From Gammaproteobacteria bacterium (lineage in GTDB: Bacteria > Pseudomonadota > Gammaproteobacteria > Chromatiales > Chromatiaceae), in the NCBI GenBank assembly GCA_030594925.1, contig JAUVEG010000033.1, positions 1 to 9,095 on the forward strand: 9,095 bases of DNA, in the 5' to 3' direction. A program made the translations under genes and the position numbers. The notes under the pieces were generated by a model. The model was not told where the DNA came from and did not search any database. It worked only from the letters and a program-made list of their open reading frames with translations. Below are positions 1-8,151 of the stretch, piece by piece (the first letter of the stretch is position 1; each line of letters opens with the position of its first letter).

Positions 1-2249
<2,249 letters not shown>

Positions 2250-2313
2250 TTAAATGAGTACCTGATGTTAAATTTGAAAATAGTGCTCTCGGGGCATGAA
2301 GAAATCATTTTCT

Positions 2314-2354
2314 CTCGCCAAGACGCCAAGACCGCAAAGGTTTCTCTTGGCGAG
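2314..2354. repeat. Inverted repeat, 10-bp perfect arms, between rnhB and dnaE
   Basis: CTCGCCAAGA at 2314-2323 is matched by TCTTGGCGAG at 2345-2354, a perfect 10-bp inverted repeat with a 21-nt loop. The loop contains a near repeat of the left arm (CGCCAAGA) followed by CCGCAAAG. From memory, similar CGCCAAGACGCCAAG sequences are scattered between genes in many proteobacteria. It lies about 65 bp upstream of the dnaE start codon, so it would be in the dnaE leader if dnaE is transcribed from rnhB. Its function is unknown. Confidence 0.7.
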
Positions 2355-2367
2355 CTTTGCGCCTTCG

Positions 2368-2383
2368 CCTACACGGATGTAGG
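2368..2383. repeat. Small hairpin, 6-bp perfect stem
   Basis: CCTACA-CGGA-TGTAGG forms a perfect 6-bp stem with a 4-nt loop. It shares a GGAT/ATCC core with the hairpin at 2434-2447, although the stems differ in sequence. That pattern, of kept loop and compensating stem changes, suggests that both belong to one repeat family. Function unknown. Confidence 0.55.
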
Positions 2384-2433
2384 TGAGGGGCGTAAGCAGG
2401 CCGTTCCTGCGCATCCCTGCGCTCACGGCATTT

Positions 2434-2447
2434 GTGCATCCGTGCAC
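2434..2447. repeat. Small hairpin, 5-bp perfect stem
   Basis: GTGCA-TCCG-TGCAC is a perfect 5-bp stem with a 4-nt loop, about 50 bp from the hairpin at 2368-2383. Read on the minus strand its loop is CGGA, identical to the loop of that hairpin on the plus strand. Between the two lies CCTGCGCATCCCTGCGC, which adds another near-repeat (CCTGCGC twice). It forms part of the repeat mosaic between rnhB and dnaE. Confidence 0.5.
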
Positions 2448-2460
2448 GGCAGACGCGGAA

Positions 2461-2482
2461 GCTTTGCTGCGCTCGTAATGAC
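2461..2482 (-). repeat. GTCATTACGAGCGCAGC repeat fragment
   Basis: On the minus strand this reads GTCATTACGAGCGCAGC followed by AAAGC. From memory it matches one end of a common dispersed repeat with the pattern GTCATTgCGAGCG.AGC.AAGC, found between genes in many bacteria. I see no matching second end nearby, so it looks like a half-element or remnant. The 5310-5370 element begins with a similar GTCATTCCGG. Confidence 0.5.
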
Positions 2483-2497
2483 AACACAAAATTATCC

Positions 2498-2540
2498 CCT
2501 CACCCTGGCCCTCTCCCCATGGGAGAGGGTTGGGGTGAGG
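2498..2540. repeat. Palindromic repeat overlapping the rnhB 3' end
   Basis: The two 20-nt arms, 2498-2517 and 2521-2540, pair at 17 of 20 positions around a CAT loop. The arms are rich in CCTCACCC and CCCTCTCCC. The left arm contains the rnhB stop codon at 2500-2502, and the rest of the palindrome encodes the rnhB C-terminal tail. A related but one-sided copy lies at 3231-3268, upstream of rnhB. From memory, this CCCTCACCC...GGGAGAGGG type is widespread in gammaproteobacteria. A strong stem here could protect the rnhB transcript 3' end or hinder read-through into dnaE. There is no clear T-tract, so I do not call it an intrinsic terminator. Confidence 0.85.
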
Positions 2541-3123
2541 GCTGATATATCAATTTCTTTACAGGCGCAAACGAACGCCGGTGTATTGGCGTGATACCCA
2601 GTTGCTGCAGCGCCTGCAGGTGCATTTTTGTCGGATAGCCCTTGTGTCTGTCAAAACCATAGCCGGGATATTTTATCTCCATCTCGACCATTTCGCTGTC
2701 CCTGGCAACCTTGGCGATGATCGAGGCCGCACTGATGCAGGGGTGGATTGCATCTCCCCGGATAACGGCCTCGGCATCACAGGAGAGATCAGGAAGTCGA
2801 TTACCATCTACCAGCGCCCTGTGCGGCTGAGGCGCAAGAGCTTCAACGGCGCGCTTCATCGCCAGCATGGTGGCATGCAGGATATTGAGCGCATCGATCT
2901 CCTCCACCTCTGCACGTCCAATAGACCAGGCAAGTGATCGCTCCCTGATTTCAAGCGACAACTGACGGCGCTTTTTCTCCGTCAGTTTCTTGGAATCCGC
3001 CAATCCCTCGATGGGCCGCTGTGGGTCAAGGATGACAGCTGCGGTAACCACCGGCCCCGCAAGCGGACCCCGACCGACTTCATCGACTCCGCAGACCAGA
3101 AGTTGATATTTTTCACTATTCAC
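2500..3123 (-). CDS. rnhB: Ribonuclease HII
   Basis: This enzyme cleaves RNA in RNA-DNA hybrids, including single ribonucleotides left in DNA, and acts in the cytoplasm in ribonucleotide excision repair. The protein is 207 residues. The catalytic acids of the DEDD site are visible: Asp14 and Glu15 in [16 protein letters not shown], Asp106 in VDGNRLP and Asp124 in RGD, followed by the conserved [12 protein letters not shown]. The family end [10 protein letters not shown] falls near residue 190. The last dozen or so residues, [13 protein letters not shown], are unlike the family and are encoded by the palindrome at 2498-2540. The start is a GTG at 3123 inside a duplicated CACTATT heptamer. No good ribosome-binding site is visible, but there is no alternative start before the conserved core. 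The gene lies 250 bp upstream of dnaE on the same strand. Confidence 0.96.
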   Translation of the reverse strand: MNSEKYQLLVCGVDEVGRGPLAGPVVTAAVILDPQRPIEGLADSKKLTEKKRRQLSLEIRERSLAWSIGRAEVEEIDALNILHATMLAMKRAVEALAPQPHRALVDGNRLPDLSCDAEAVIRGDAIHPCISAASIIAKVARDSEMVEMEIKYPGYGFDRHKGYPTKMHLQALQQLGITPIHRRSFAPVKKLIYQPSPQPSPMGRGPG

Positions 3124-3127
3124 TATT
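3114..3127. repeat. Tandem CACTATT heptamer, two copies, over the rnhB start
   Basis: CACTATT at 3114-3120 is repeated exactly at 3121-3127. On the minus strand each copy gives a GTG. The copy at 3123-3121 is in frame with RNase HII and the other is not. Gain or loss of a unit would change the spacing and frame at the start of rnhB. With only two copies this could be chance. Confidence 0.5.
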
Positions 3128-3230
3128 AATGATCACACACTCGTCGAGAAACAGGTGATTTTACAGCAGCAACATCAACCCAGATACTCAATTTTAATAT
3201 CTTGCGTACAATTTTATGGACTTCCACAGG

Positions 3231-3268
3231 CCACCCCCTCTCCTTCCGGGAGAGGGCCGGGGTAAGGG
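3231..3268. repeat. Second, one-sided copy of the CCCTCTCC/GGAGAGGG palindrome
   Basis: The core stem CCCTCTCC (3236-3243) pairs perfectly with GGAGAGGG (3249-3256) around a 5-nt loop. The right arm continues as CCGGGGTAAGGG and matches the right arm of the 2498-2540 copy at 18 of 21 positions. The left outer arm is reduced to CCACC. It lies in the divergent region between rnhB and mltF, so the two copies bracket rnhB. Confidence 0.75.
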
Positions 3269-3346
3269 TATTCGAGCAACTCGTTCGCTTTTCTCACTGT
3301 GCTATTATTGCCAACTACTTCTGAGCAGGTATTTTCAGACAGATTG

Positions 3347-4795
3347 ATGGATTTCCACAAGCGACACAGCACATCACCGGCAGGGGGAAGCGTACTGCCG
3401 CTGGTGCTATTGGGAGTATTGCTGGCCGCGCTTTTTCTAGGATACATGCTGCACACAAAGTGGTTAAAACCACTGACGATTCTACAGCAGATCAGAGACG
3501 ACGGCCGTCTCACTGCCATCACCACAAAGAGTGCAACCACCTATTTTGAGGGTCCGAATGGCGCGGCCGGTCTCGAATATGAGCTGGTGACAGCCTTTGC
3601 AAAAGAGCTTGGAGTTTCAGCTGAATTTATTTTTTCCAGCGACAGCGGGGAGATAGCCACCAAACTCCATACTGGTAAAGCCCACATTGCCGCGACAGGA
3701 ACAACACCTCCGGATACAGCCCGCAAGCTCCACCATGGCCCCGTCTATCAGCAGGTGACATCCCAGTTGATCTATCGCAGTGGCCATGTACGACCTGTAT
3801 CGATCGAGCAACTGGCATCAGGGATCCTTGAGGTCTCTTCCGCATCCTCTGAAGATGCGCTGCTGCAGAGACTGCAGCAGTCAGAGAGCCCGGAGTTGCA
3901 GTGGACCGCCTCTGACGGAACAGATTTCGAACAACTCATGTATCTGCTTGATGTGGAGATGGTCGATTATACAGTTGCCGATTCCAATCTTTTCGCTTTC
4001 AAACAGCGTCATTTTCCAAAAATGCGGGTTGCTTTCGATCTCGATGATCCGCGTCCGCTGCAGTGGCTTAGCGCACACTCTGAAGACGACTCGCTCAATC
4101 TTGAGATTAAACGCTTTTTCGATAAAATCCGCGACAATGGTTCTCTTCAGCACAGCATCGATCGCTATTATGCCAGTGCTGACAACATGCCAATTGCGCA
4201 GAGCCTCACTTTCTGGACATTTGTCGCTGAACGCCTGCCCCTTTACGAACTTTTTTTCCAGGAGATTGCGGCTCAACATGATTATGACTGGCGCCTGCTG
4301 GCTGCGATTGCCTACCAGGAGTCACACCTCAATCCAGACGCCGTCTCCCCCACCGGCGTCAAGGGTCTGATGATGCTGACAGAGGATACTGCAAAACTGT
4401 TCAGCGTCACTGACAGGGTTGACCCGCAACAGAGCATCCAAGGCGCTGTACGTTTTCTGAAATTTCTGAACAAGCGGATACCTGAAGAGATTGGTATGCC
4501 TGATCGCTTAGCCTTCATCCTTGCCAGCTACAATGTCGGCCTGGGTCATATCTTCGATGCACGTCTGATGACAGGAGTGCTGGGAGGCAATGCTGACAGC
4601 TGGCTGGATGTACGCCAGCGCCTGCCATTTCTGGCAGAGGAGCGGTTTTACAGCAAACTCAAATATGGTCAGGCGCGTGGTCAGGAACCGGTTGCCTATG
4701 TCGACAATATTCTCAAATATTATGACCTTCTGGTATGGCATACCAGTTTCAGATTCAGGAATTTCGACTCGCCTGTTGCGTCGGTAAGGTTTTAG
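3347..4795 (+). CDS. mltF: Membrane-bound lytic murein transglycosylase F
   Basis: This periplasmic enzyme cleaves the MurNAc-GlcNAc bond of peptidoglycan to give 1,6-anhydro ends. The protein is 482 residues from ATG 3347; E. coli MltF is 518. A hydrophobic segment at residues 15-35 is a signal peptide or membrane anchor. A family-3 solute-binding domain spans about 54-280, then an SLT domain runs from about 310. The catalytic Glu is Glu325 in AIAYQESHLNP, followed by GVKGLMMLTEDTA (about 338-350) and the YNVG motif (395-398). The frame stays open upstream to a GTG at 3299, which would add 16 residues. I prefer ATG 3347 because it puts the hydrophobic segment nearer the N-terminus, but neither start has a clear ribosome-binding site. 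The TAG stop is formed by the G/T repeat at 4788-4825, and the 3' end overlaps convergent tadA by 41 bp. It diverges from rnhB. Confidence 0.95.
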   Translation: MDFHKRHSTSPAGGSVLPLVLLGVLLAALFLGYMLHTKWLKPLTILQQIRDDGRLTAITTKSATTYFEGPNGAAGLEYELVTAFAKELGVSAEFIFSSDSGEIATKLHTGKAHIAATGTTPPDTARKLHHGPVYQQVTSQLIYRSGHVRPVSIEQLASGILEVSSASSEDALLQRLQQSESPELQWTASDGTDFEQLMYLLDVEMVDYTVADSNLFAFKQRHFPKMRVAFDLDDPRPLQWLSAHSEDDSLNLEIKRFFDKIRDNGSLQHSIDRYYASADNMPIAQSLTFWTFVAERLPLYELFFQEIAAQHDYDWRLLAAIAYQESHLNPDAVSPTGVKGLMMLTEDTAKLFSVTDRVDPQQSIQGAVRFLKFLNKRIPEEIGMPDRLAFILASYNVGLGHIFDARLMTGVLGGNADSWLDVRQRLPFLAEERFYSKLKYGQARGQEPVAYVDNILKYYDLLVWHTSFRFRNFDSPVASVRF

Positions 4796-5288
4796 GTTTT
4801 GGTTTTGGTTTTGGTTTTGGTTTGGCCTTTTTCTCCGCTCTGCGGCGTTTGAAAAAATTGCTCAATTGCGCCGAGCACTGCTGCGACATGACACCCGGTG
4901 TAACTTCCAACTTGTGATTGAAGCGATGATCCGGCGGCAGCAGGTCGAAGATGCTCCCTGCAGCGCCCGCCTTGGGATCGCTGGCGCCATACACAAGCCT
5001 GTCGATGCGGGCATGAATGATTGCTCCCGCGCACATCACGCAGGGTTCCAGCGTCACATAGAGCGTTGCGCCGCAGAGCCTGTAATTTTTCAGCGACTCA
5101 CCGGCAGCACGTATTGCCTCGATTTCAGCATGAGAGGTGGGGTCATGGGTCGTGATGGGGTTGTTATAGCCCTCCGCAACCACCTCATCATCGATCACGA
5201 TGAGAGCGCCGACAGGGACTTCACCCAGTGATTCTGCCTTCGCCGCAAGCAGCAGCGCCTGCTGCATCCAGTAGTCGTCGTCATGCAT
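4755..5288 (-). CDS. tadA: tRNA-specific adenosine deaminase
   Basis: This zinc enzyme converts the wobble adenosine A34 of tRNA-Arg(ACG) to inosine and is normally essential. The protein is 177 residues from ATG 5288; E. coli TadA is 167. It shows the cytidine/deoxycytidylate deaminase signature: His53 (zinc ligand) and Glu55 (proton shuttle) in SHAEIEAIR, and Cys83 and Cys86 (zinc ligands) in EPCVMCAGAI. An adjoining in-frame GTG at 5291 is an alternative start. A weak AAGA lies 5 nt before the ATG. The family-like part ends near LSNFFKRRRAEKK. After it comes a Lys-Pro repeat (residues 156-166) encoded by the hexamer array at 4788-4825, then TLPTQQASRNS. That tail overlaps the 3' end of mltF on the other strand. 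The tail is probably not needed for catalysis (inference). Confidence 0.96.
   Translation of the reverse strand: MHDDDYWMQQALLLAAKAESLGEVPVGALIVIDDEVVAEGYNNPITTHDPTSHAEIEAIRAAGESLKNYRLCGATLYVTLEPCVMCAGAIIHARIDRLVYGASDPKAGAAGSIFDLLPPDHRFNHKLEVTPGVMSQQCSAQLSNFFKRRRAEKKAKPKPKPKPKPKTLPTQQASRNS
4788..4825 (+). repeat. G/T-rich short tandem array (GGTTTT)n over the mltF stop codon
   Basis: Seven GG pairs are separated by TTTT, TTTTA or TTT: one GGTTTTA unit, then perfect GGTTTT hexamers. The TAG stop of mltF (4793-4795) is formed by the TTTTAGG unit. On the other strand the CCAAAA hexamers encode the Lys-Pro tail of TadA. Because the unit is 6 bp, copy-number change keeps the tadA frame. The same TTTTAGG unit forms the array at 8823-8864 downstream of sat. 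As sense RNA or single-stranded DNA the GG runs could support a two-layer G-quadruplex (inference). Confidence 0.85.
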
Positions 5289-5309
5289 CACTGTCTTATC
5301 AGGGGATCA

Positions 5310-5370
5310 GTCATTCCGGATGTGGGATCTTAAGGCATTGCACACAAGATCTCTCCTTCGTCGAGATGAC
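5310..5370. repeat. Dispersed-type 61-bp repeat with GTCAT/ATGAC ends
   Basis: The element starts GTCATTCCGG (5310-5319) and ends CGAGATGAC (5362-5370). The first and last nine bases are inverted at 7 of 9 positions. The interior includes AGATCTCTCC and TTCGTCGAGATGAC. From memory this matches a repeat type seen between genes in many bacteria (GTCATTCC...GAGATCT...CGAGATGACA). It begins 22 bp upstream of the tadA ATG, inside the gap between tadA and prc, so it could sit in the tadA promoter or leader region. There is no coding capacity. The gap from 5371 to 5505 holds only a weak 8-bp inverted repeat (5450-5457 with 5492-5499). Confidence 0.6.
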
Positions 5371-5505
5371 AAGCTGCAAACAAGGATAGGAGGGATGCCG
5401 ATAGTGAATTTATGGAAAAGCTGCATGAATCTATGGGATGGGGGTTCGGGGGAAGGGCAAACAGAAGCCCGCTATGACTTATTGATGTTACCCCTTCCCG
5501 CGTAG

Positions 5506-5559
5506 AAAAACTCGATAGAAGTTCTGGTCGAAGCGCGCAGCGATTCGTTCAGAGCTTCT
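5506..5559 (-). terminator. Likely intrinsic terminator of prc, overlapping its stop codon
   Basis: Arms at 5544-5559 and 5517-5532 pair at 13 of 16 positions, with a GC-rich loop (GCGCGCAGCG on the plus strand). On the minus strand the hairpin is followed six bases later by TTTTT (5510-5506). Two bases of the prc TAG stop lie in the upstream arm. The position, stem and T-tract fit a rho-independent terminator at the end of the panD-prc transcript. The stem has internal mismatches and the T-tract is offset, so efficiency is uncertain. Confidence 0.55.
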
Positions 5560-7687
5560 ATAAATCCAGGATCGAAGGATGCTGCACAGACTGTGCAGCA
5601 CGCACCACTGGCTGGGACTGCTGATAGATGACATCGGCAAGAATGCGGGCAGCTTCATTGCGTTCGATCTCGTCGATCTTCTCCTCATCCTCGATTTTTT
5701 CAATCAAATCCTCGTCATCCTCATCGGCCTTGCTGAGCGGAGAGAGCCCAATTGAACGTCTGTATTCATTGCGCAATGCGCGGCGCCGATTATCTTTTAC
5801 AGCCCATTCGGCCTGGCGTTTGTGCTCGTTGAGTGAGACGGTTTTCTCATTTTTGAGATTATGGAAGAGTTTCGTCTGCCCCTGCAGGTAGATGAAACCA
5901 CTATCATTTTTGATACGCCTCTTATGGCTCGTCTCCGCTTTGTTCAGACTCGCAGTTTTCCAGGCTGAATAGTCCGCCGCCTTGATTTTTGACCAGGGCA
6001 GTGCATTGTCGTAGGAGCGTTCGCCATAATCGGAGTCAATGATAGTTGGAAAACTTATATCAGGCGCCACTCCCTTGTGCTGAGTACTGGCGCCGTTGAC
6101 CCGGAAAAACTGTGCGATGGTCAGCCGCAGACGTCCCATATCCTTGCCGCTTGAGACATAGTTACTCAAATCGATCAGCTGCTGCACAGTTCCCTTGCCA
6201 AAGGTTGGTTCACCAATGATGATGCCGCGTCCATAGTCCTGAATGGCGCCGGCGAAGATTTCCGAGGCGGATGCGCTATTACGGTTCACCATGACAGCCA
6301 ACGGACCGCTATAGACAATCGCCGGATCAGGGTCTCTCTCAGCCTCGATGCCGCCGCTGTAATCACGCACCTGGACAATGGGTCCTGATTTAATGAACAA
6401 TCCGGTCAATTCGGTCGCTTCAGTCAGCGATCCACCGCCATTATCACGCAAGTCGATGACAATACCATCGACCCTCTTCTGCTTTAACTCTTTCAGCGCT
6501 TTACGCACATCGCGTGTGGTGCTGCGGAAGTTTTTGCTGCCTGATGAAGCGCCCTGGAAATCACGGTAGAAGGTAGGTACGTCAATCACACCGATCCTCT
6601 TCCCCTGCATACCGTCAAGATTTTCGATCACAGATGATTTGACCGCCTGCTCCTCGAGTTTGATCTTGTCGCGCACAATAACGATCTCTTTGGTAATTTC
6701 ACTGCTGCCGCTCTTTTTCAGAATAATGTTGAGGCGCACAATACTGCCTTTTTTCCCACGAATTTTTTCAACCACATTTTGCAGACGCCAGCCGATGACA
6801 TCCTCCATTGGGCCATTTTTTCCCTGTGCGACACCGATCACCTTGTCACCTGCATGGAGCTGTCCGGATTTGTCTGCAGGCCCGCCCGGTACGATGCTCT
6901 GTATCGAGGTATATTCATTATCACTTTTCAACACGGCGCCGATGCCCTGCAGTGAGAGGCGCATGGTAATGTCGAAATTTTCTGCATTATGCGGCAGCAT
7001 ATAACCGGTATGCGGCTCAAGCGCCCCGGTGTAGGCATTCATGAAAGTCTGGAAAACATCATCGGCTTTCATCTGGTGTGTACGGCGCTGCGTACCTTCA
7101 TAACGCTTGGTCAATTTCTCCCTGATCTCCTTCTCCTCTTTCTCCATCAGGTGCAGCGCCAGGGTGTCATTCTTGACGCGCTTGCGCCACAAACTGTCCA
7201 GCGCCTTTTGACTGTCAGCCCATTTTGCATCTTCCCTGTCAATGAGATACTTCTCATCGAGAGTAAAATCGAATGGGTAATTGACCAGTTCCACCGCCTT
7301 GTTCATACGCTGATCGACGCGCTCGCGAAAACGTTTAAAGATCTCAAATGAGGCATCCAGCCGCGCATTTTTGATGTCATCATCCAGACGTTTCTTGTAG
7401 AGACGCTCAAACTCGTTGATATCGCTTTTAATAAAAAAGCTTTTATTCGGGTCAAGCATCTCCAGGTATTTCTTCAGTATCTCCTTCGAGAAACTATTAT
7501 CCAGCTTGTGCTTCTTATAGTGGTAGCGCTGCATCACCCTGGTCGTCAGCAACACCGCCTTCTGATGAGTCAGAGATGGTTTCAGCTCTGATACAGGAAC
7601 CTCTTTAGGCACATTCGCCAGCAGAGCGCCGCTGAAAAACAGCAGCAGAAGAGCAATCAGGATCCGCGAAAATAATGGGGATTGCAT
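5558..7687 (-). CDS. prc: Tail-specific (C-terminal processing) periplasmic protease, S41 family
   Basis: Prc degrades or trims periplasmic proteins from their C-termini. In E. coli it processes PBP3 (FtsI) and, with NlpI, removes the endopeptidase MepS. The protein is 709 residues from ATG 7687; E. coli Prc is 682. A signal peptide covers residues 1-24 (hydrophobic stretch ending SGALLA). A helical N-terminal domain follows, then a PDZ domain at about 243-328 (GIGAVL, SIVPGGPADKSG) and the S41 domain. The Ser-Lys dyad is Ser473 in NSASASEIFAGA and Lys498 in EPTFGKGTVQQ, 25 residues apart as in E. coli Ser452/Lys477. The C-terminus is charged and acidic. The frame extends upstream to 7858 through panD, but the signal peptide fixes the start at 7687. 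The ATG is four bases after the panD stop, so translational coupling is likely. Confidence 0.96.
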   Translation of the reverse strand: MQSPLFSRILIALLLLFFSGALLANVPKEVPVSELKPSLTHQKAVLLTTRVMQRYHYKKHKLDNSFSKEILKKYLEMLDPNKSFFIKSDINEFERLYKKRLDDDIKNARLDASFEIFKRFRERVDQRMNKAVELVNYPFDFTLDEKYLIDREDAKWADSQKALDSLWRKRVKNDTLALHLMEKEEKEIREKLTKRYEGTQRRTHQMKADDVFQTFMNAYTGALEPHTGYMLPHNAENFDITMRLSLQGIGAVLKSDNEYTSIQSIVPGGPADKSGQLHAGDKVIGVAQGKNGPMEDVIGWRLQNVVEKIRGKKGSIVRLNIILKKSGSSEITKEIVIVRDKIKLEEQAVKSSVIENLDGMQGKRIGVIDVPTFYRDFQGASSGSKNFRSTTRDVRKALKELKQKRVDGIVIDLRDNGGGSLTEATELTGLFIKSGPIVQVRDYSGGIEAERDPDPAIVYSGPLAVMVNRNSASASEIFAGAIQDYGRGIIIGEPTFGKGTVQQLIDLSNYVSSGKDMGRLRLTIAQFFRVNGASTQHKGVAPDISFPTIIDSDYGERSYDNALPWSKIKAADYSAWKTASLNKAETSHKRRIKNDSGFIYLQGQTKLFHNLKNEKTVSLNEHKRQAEWAVKDNRRRALRNEYRRSIGLSPLSKADEDDEDLIEKIEDEEKIDEIERNEAARILADVIYQQSQPVVRAAQSVQHPSILDL

Positions 7688-7691
7688 GTTA

Positions 7692-8072
7692 TCAGGCAAC
7701 CTGCATGGCGATGCGCTCTGATATTTTTTTGATATGATTCTGTTCATCGAGATACACCAGTGTTGGATGAAAGATTGCCGCTTCAGAGTGGTCAAGCCCT
7801 GCATAGGTGCAGATGATAACCAGATCACCAGGCGAGGCGCGATGCGCCGCTGCGCCATTGACAGAAATTATTCCGGAATTTCTTTCTGCTTCAATGGCAT
7901 AGGTTGTAAACCTCTCACCGTTTGTAACATTATATATTTCGATCTGCTCGTAAGGCAGGATGTTAGCCGTATCCAGCAGATTACGATCAATTGCACACGA
8001 GCCTTCGTAGTCAACCTCGGCATGGGTGACCGTTGCACGGTGCAATTTGCTTTTCAGAAGTGTCAGATGCAT
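7692..8072 (-). CDS. panD: Aspartate 1-decarboxylase proenzyme
   Basis: PanD decarboxylates L-aspartate to beta-alanine, the precursor of pantothenate and coenzyme A. The 126-residue length fits the family. The proenzyme self-cleaves between Gly24 and Ser25, seen here in YEGSCAID at the same positions as in E. coli, to form the pyruvoyl cofactor. Lys9, Arg54, Thr57 and Tyr58 are also at the family positions. The start is ATG 8072. The upstream in-frame ATG at 8102 would add ten residues unlike the family. There is no Shine-Dalgarno sequence before ATG 8072, only the pyrimidine run TTTTCTTT. The stop is four bases before prc. The usual partners panB and panC are not beside it in this window. 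The glycosylase gene ends 79 bp upstream on the same strand. Confidence 0.97.
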   Translation of the reverse strand: MHLTLLKSKLHRATVTHAEVDYEGSCAIDRNLLDTANILPYEQIEIYNVTNGERFTTYAIEAERNSGIISVNGAAAHRASPGDLVIICTYAGLDHSEAAIFHPTLVYLDEQNHIKKISERIAMQVA

Positions 8073-8111
8073 AAAGAAAATATTGTGGTAAATACATAAC
8101 AATTATAACTT

Positions 8112-8142
8112 ATTATGTGGTGTCCCAGCGATACAATTTCAA
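8112..8142 (-). promoter_or_regulatory. Possible sigma-70-type promoter for panD-prc
   Basis: On the minus strand TTGAAA (8142-8137) and CATAAT (8117-8112) are separated by 19 bp, and each is one base from consensus. The spacing is longer than the ideal 17. A second -10-like TATAAT lies at 8107-8102 but lacks a suitable -35. The gap between the glycosylase gene and panD is AT-rich, unlike its surroundings, which supports a promoter there. The exact boxes are a guess. Confidence 0.3.
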
Positions 8143-8151
8143 CCTCGGCAG

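Noticed and set aside
3214..3540. Minus-strand open frame of 108 codons
   Set aside because: It is antisense to mltF, and its C-terminal end (YPGPLPEGEG) is the translation of the palindromic repeat.
5450..5499. 8-bp inverted repeat GGGAAGGG / CCCTTCCC as a terminator
   Set aside because: The loop is 34 nt and there is no T-tract; the prc hairpin next to it is a better candidate.
7688..7858. 57-codon N-terminal extension of prc
   Set aside because: It lies inside panD in another frame, and the signal peptide begins at the ATG at 7687.
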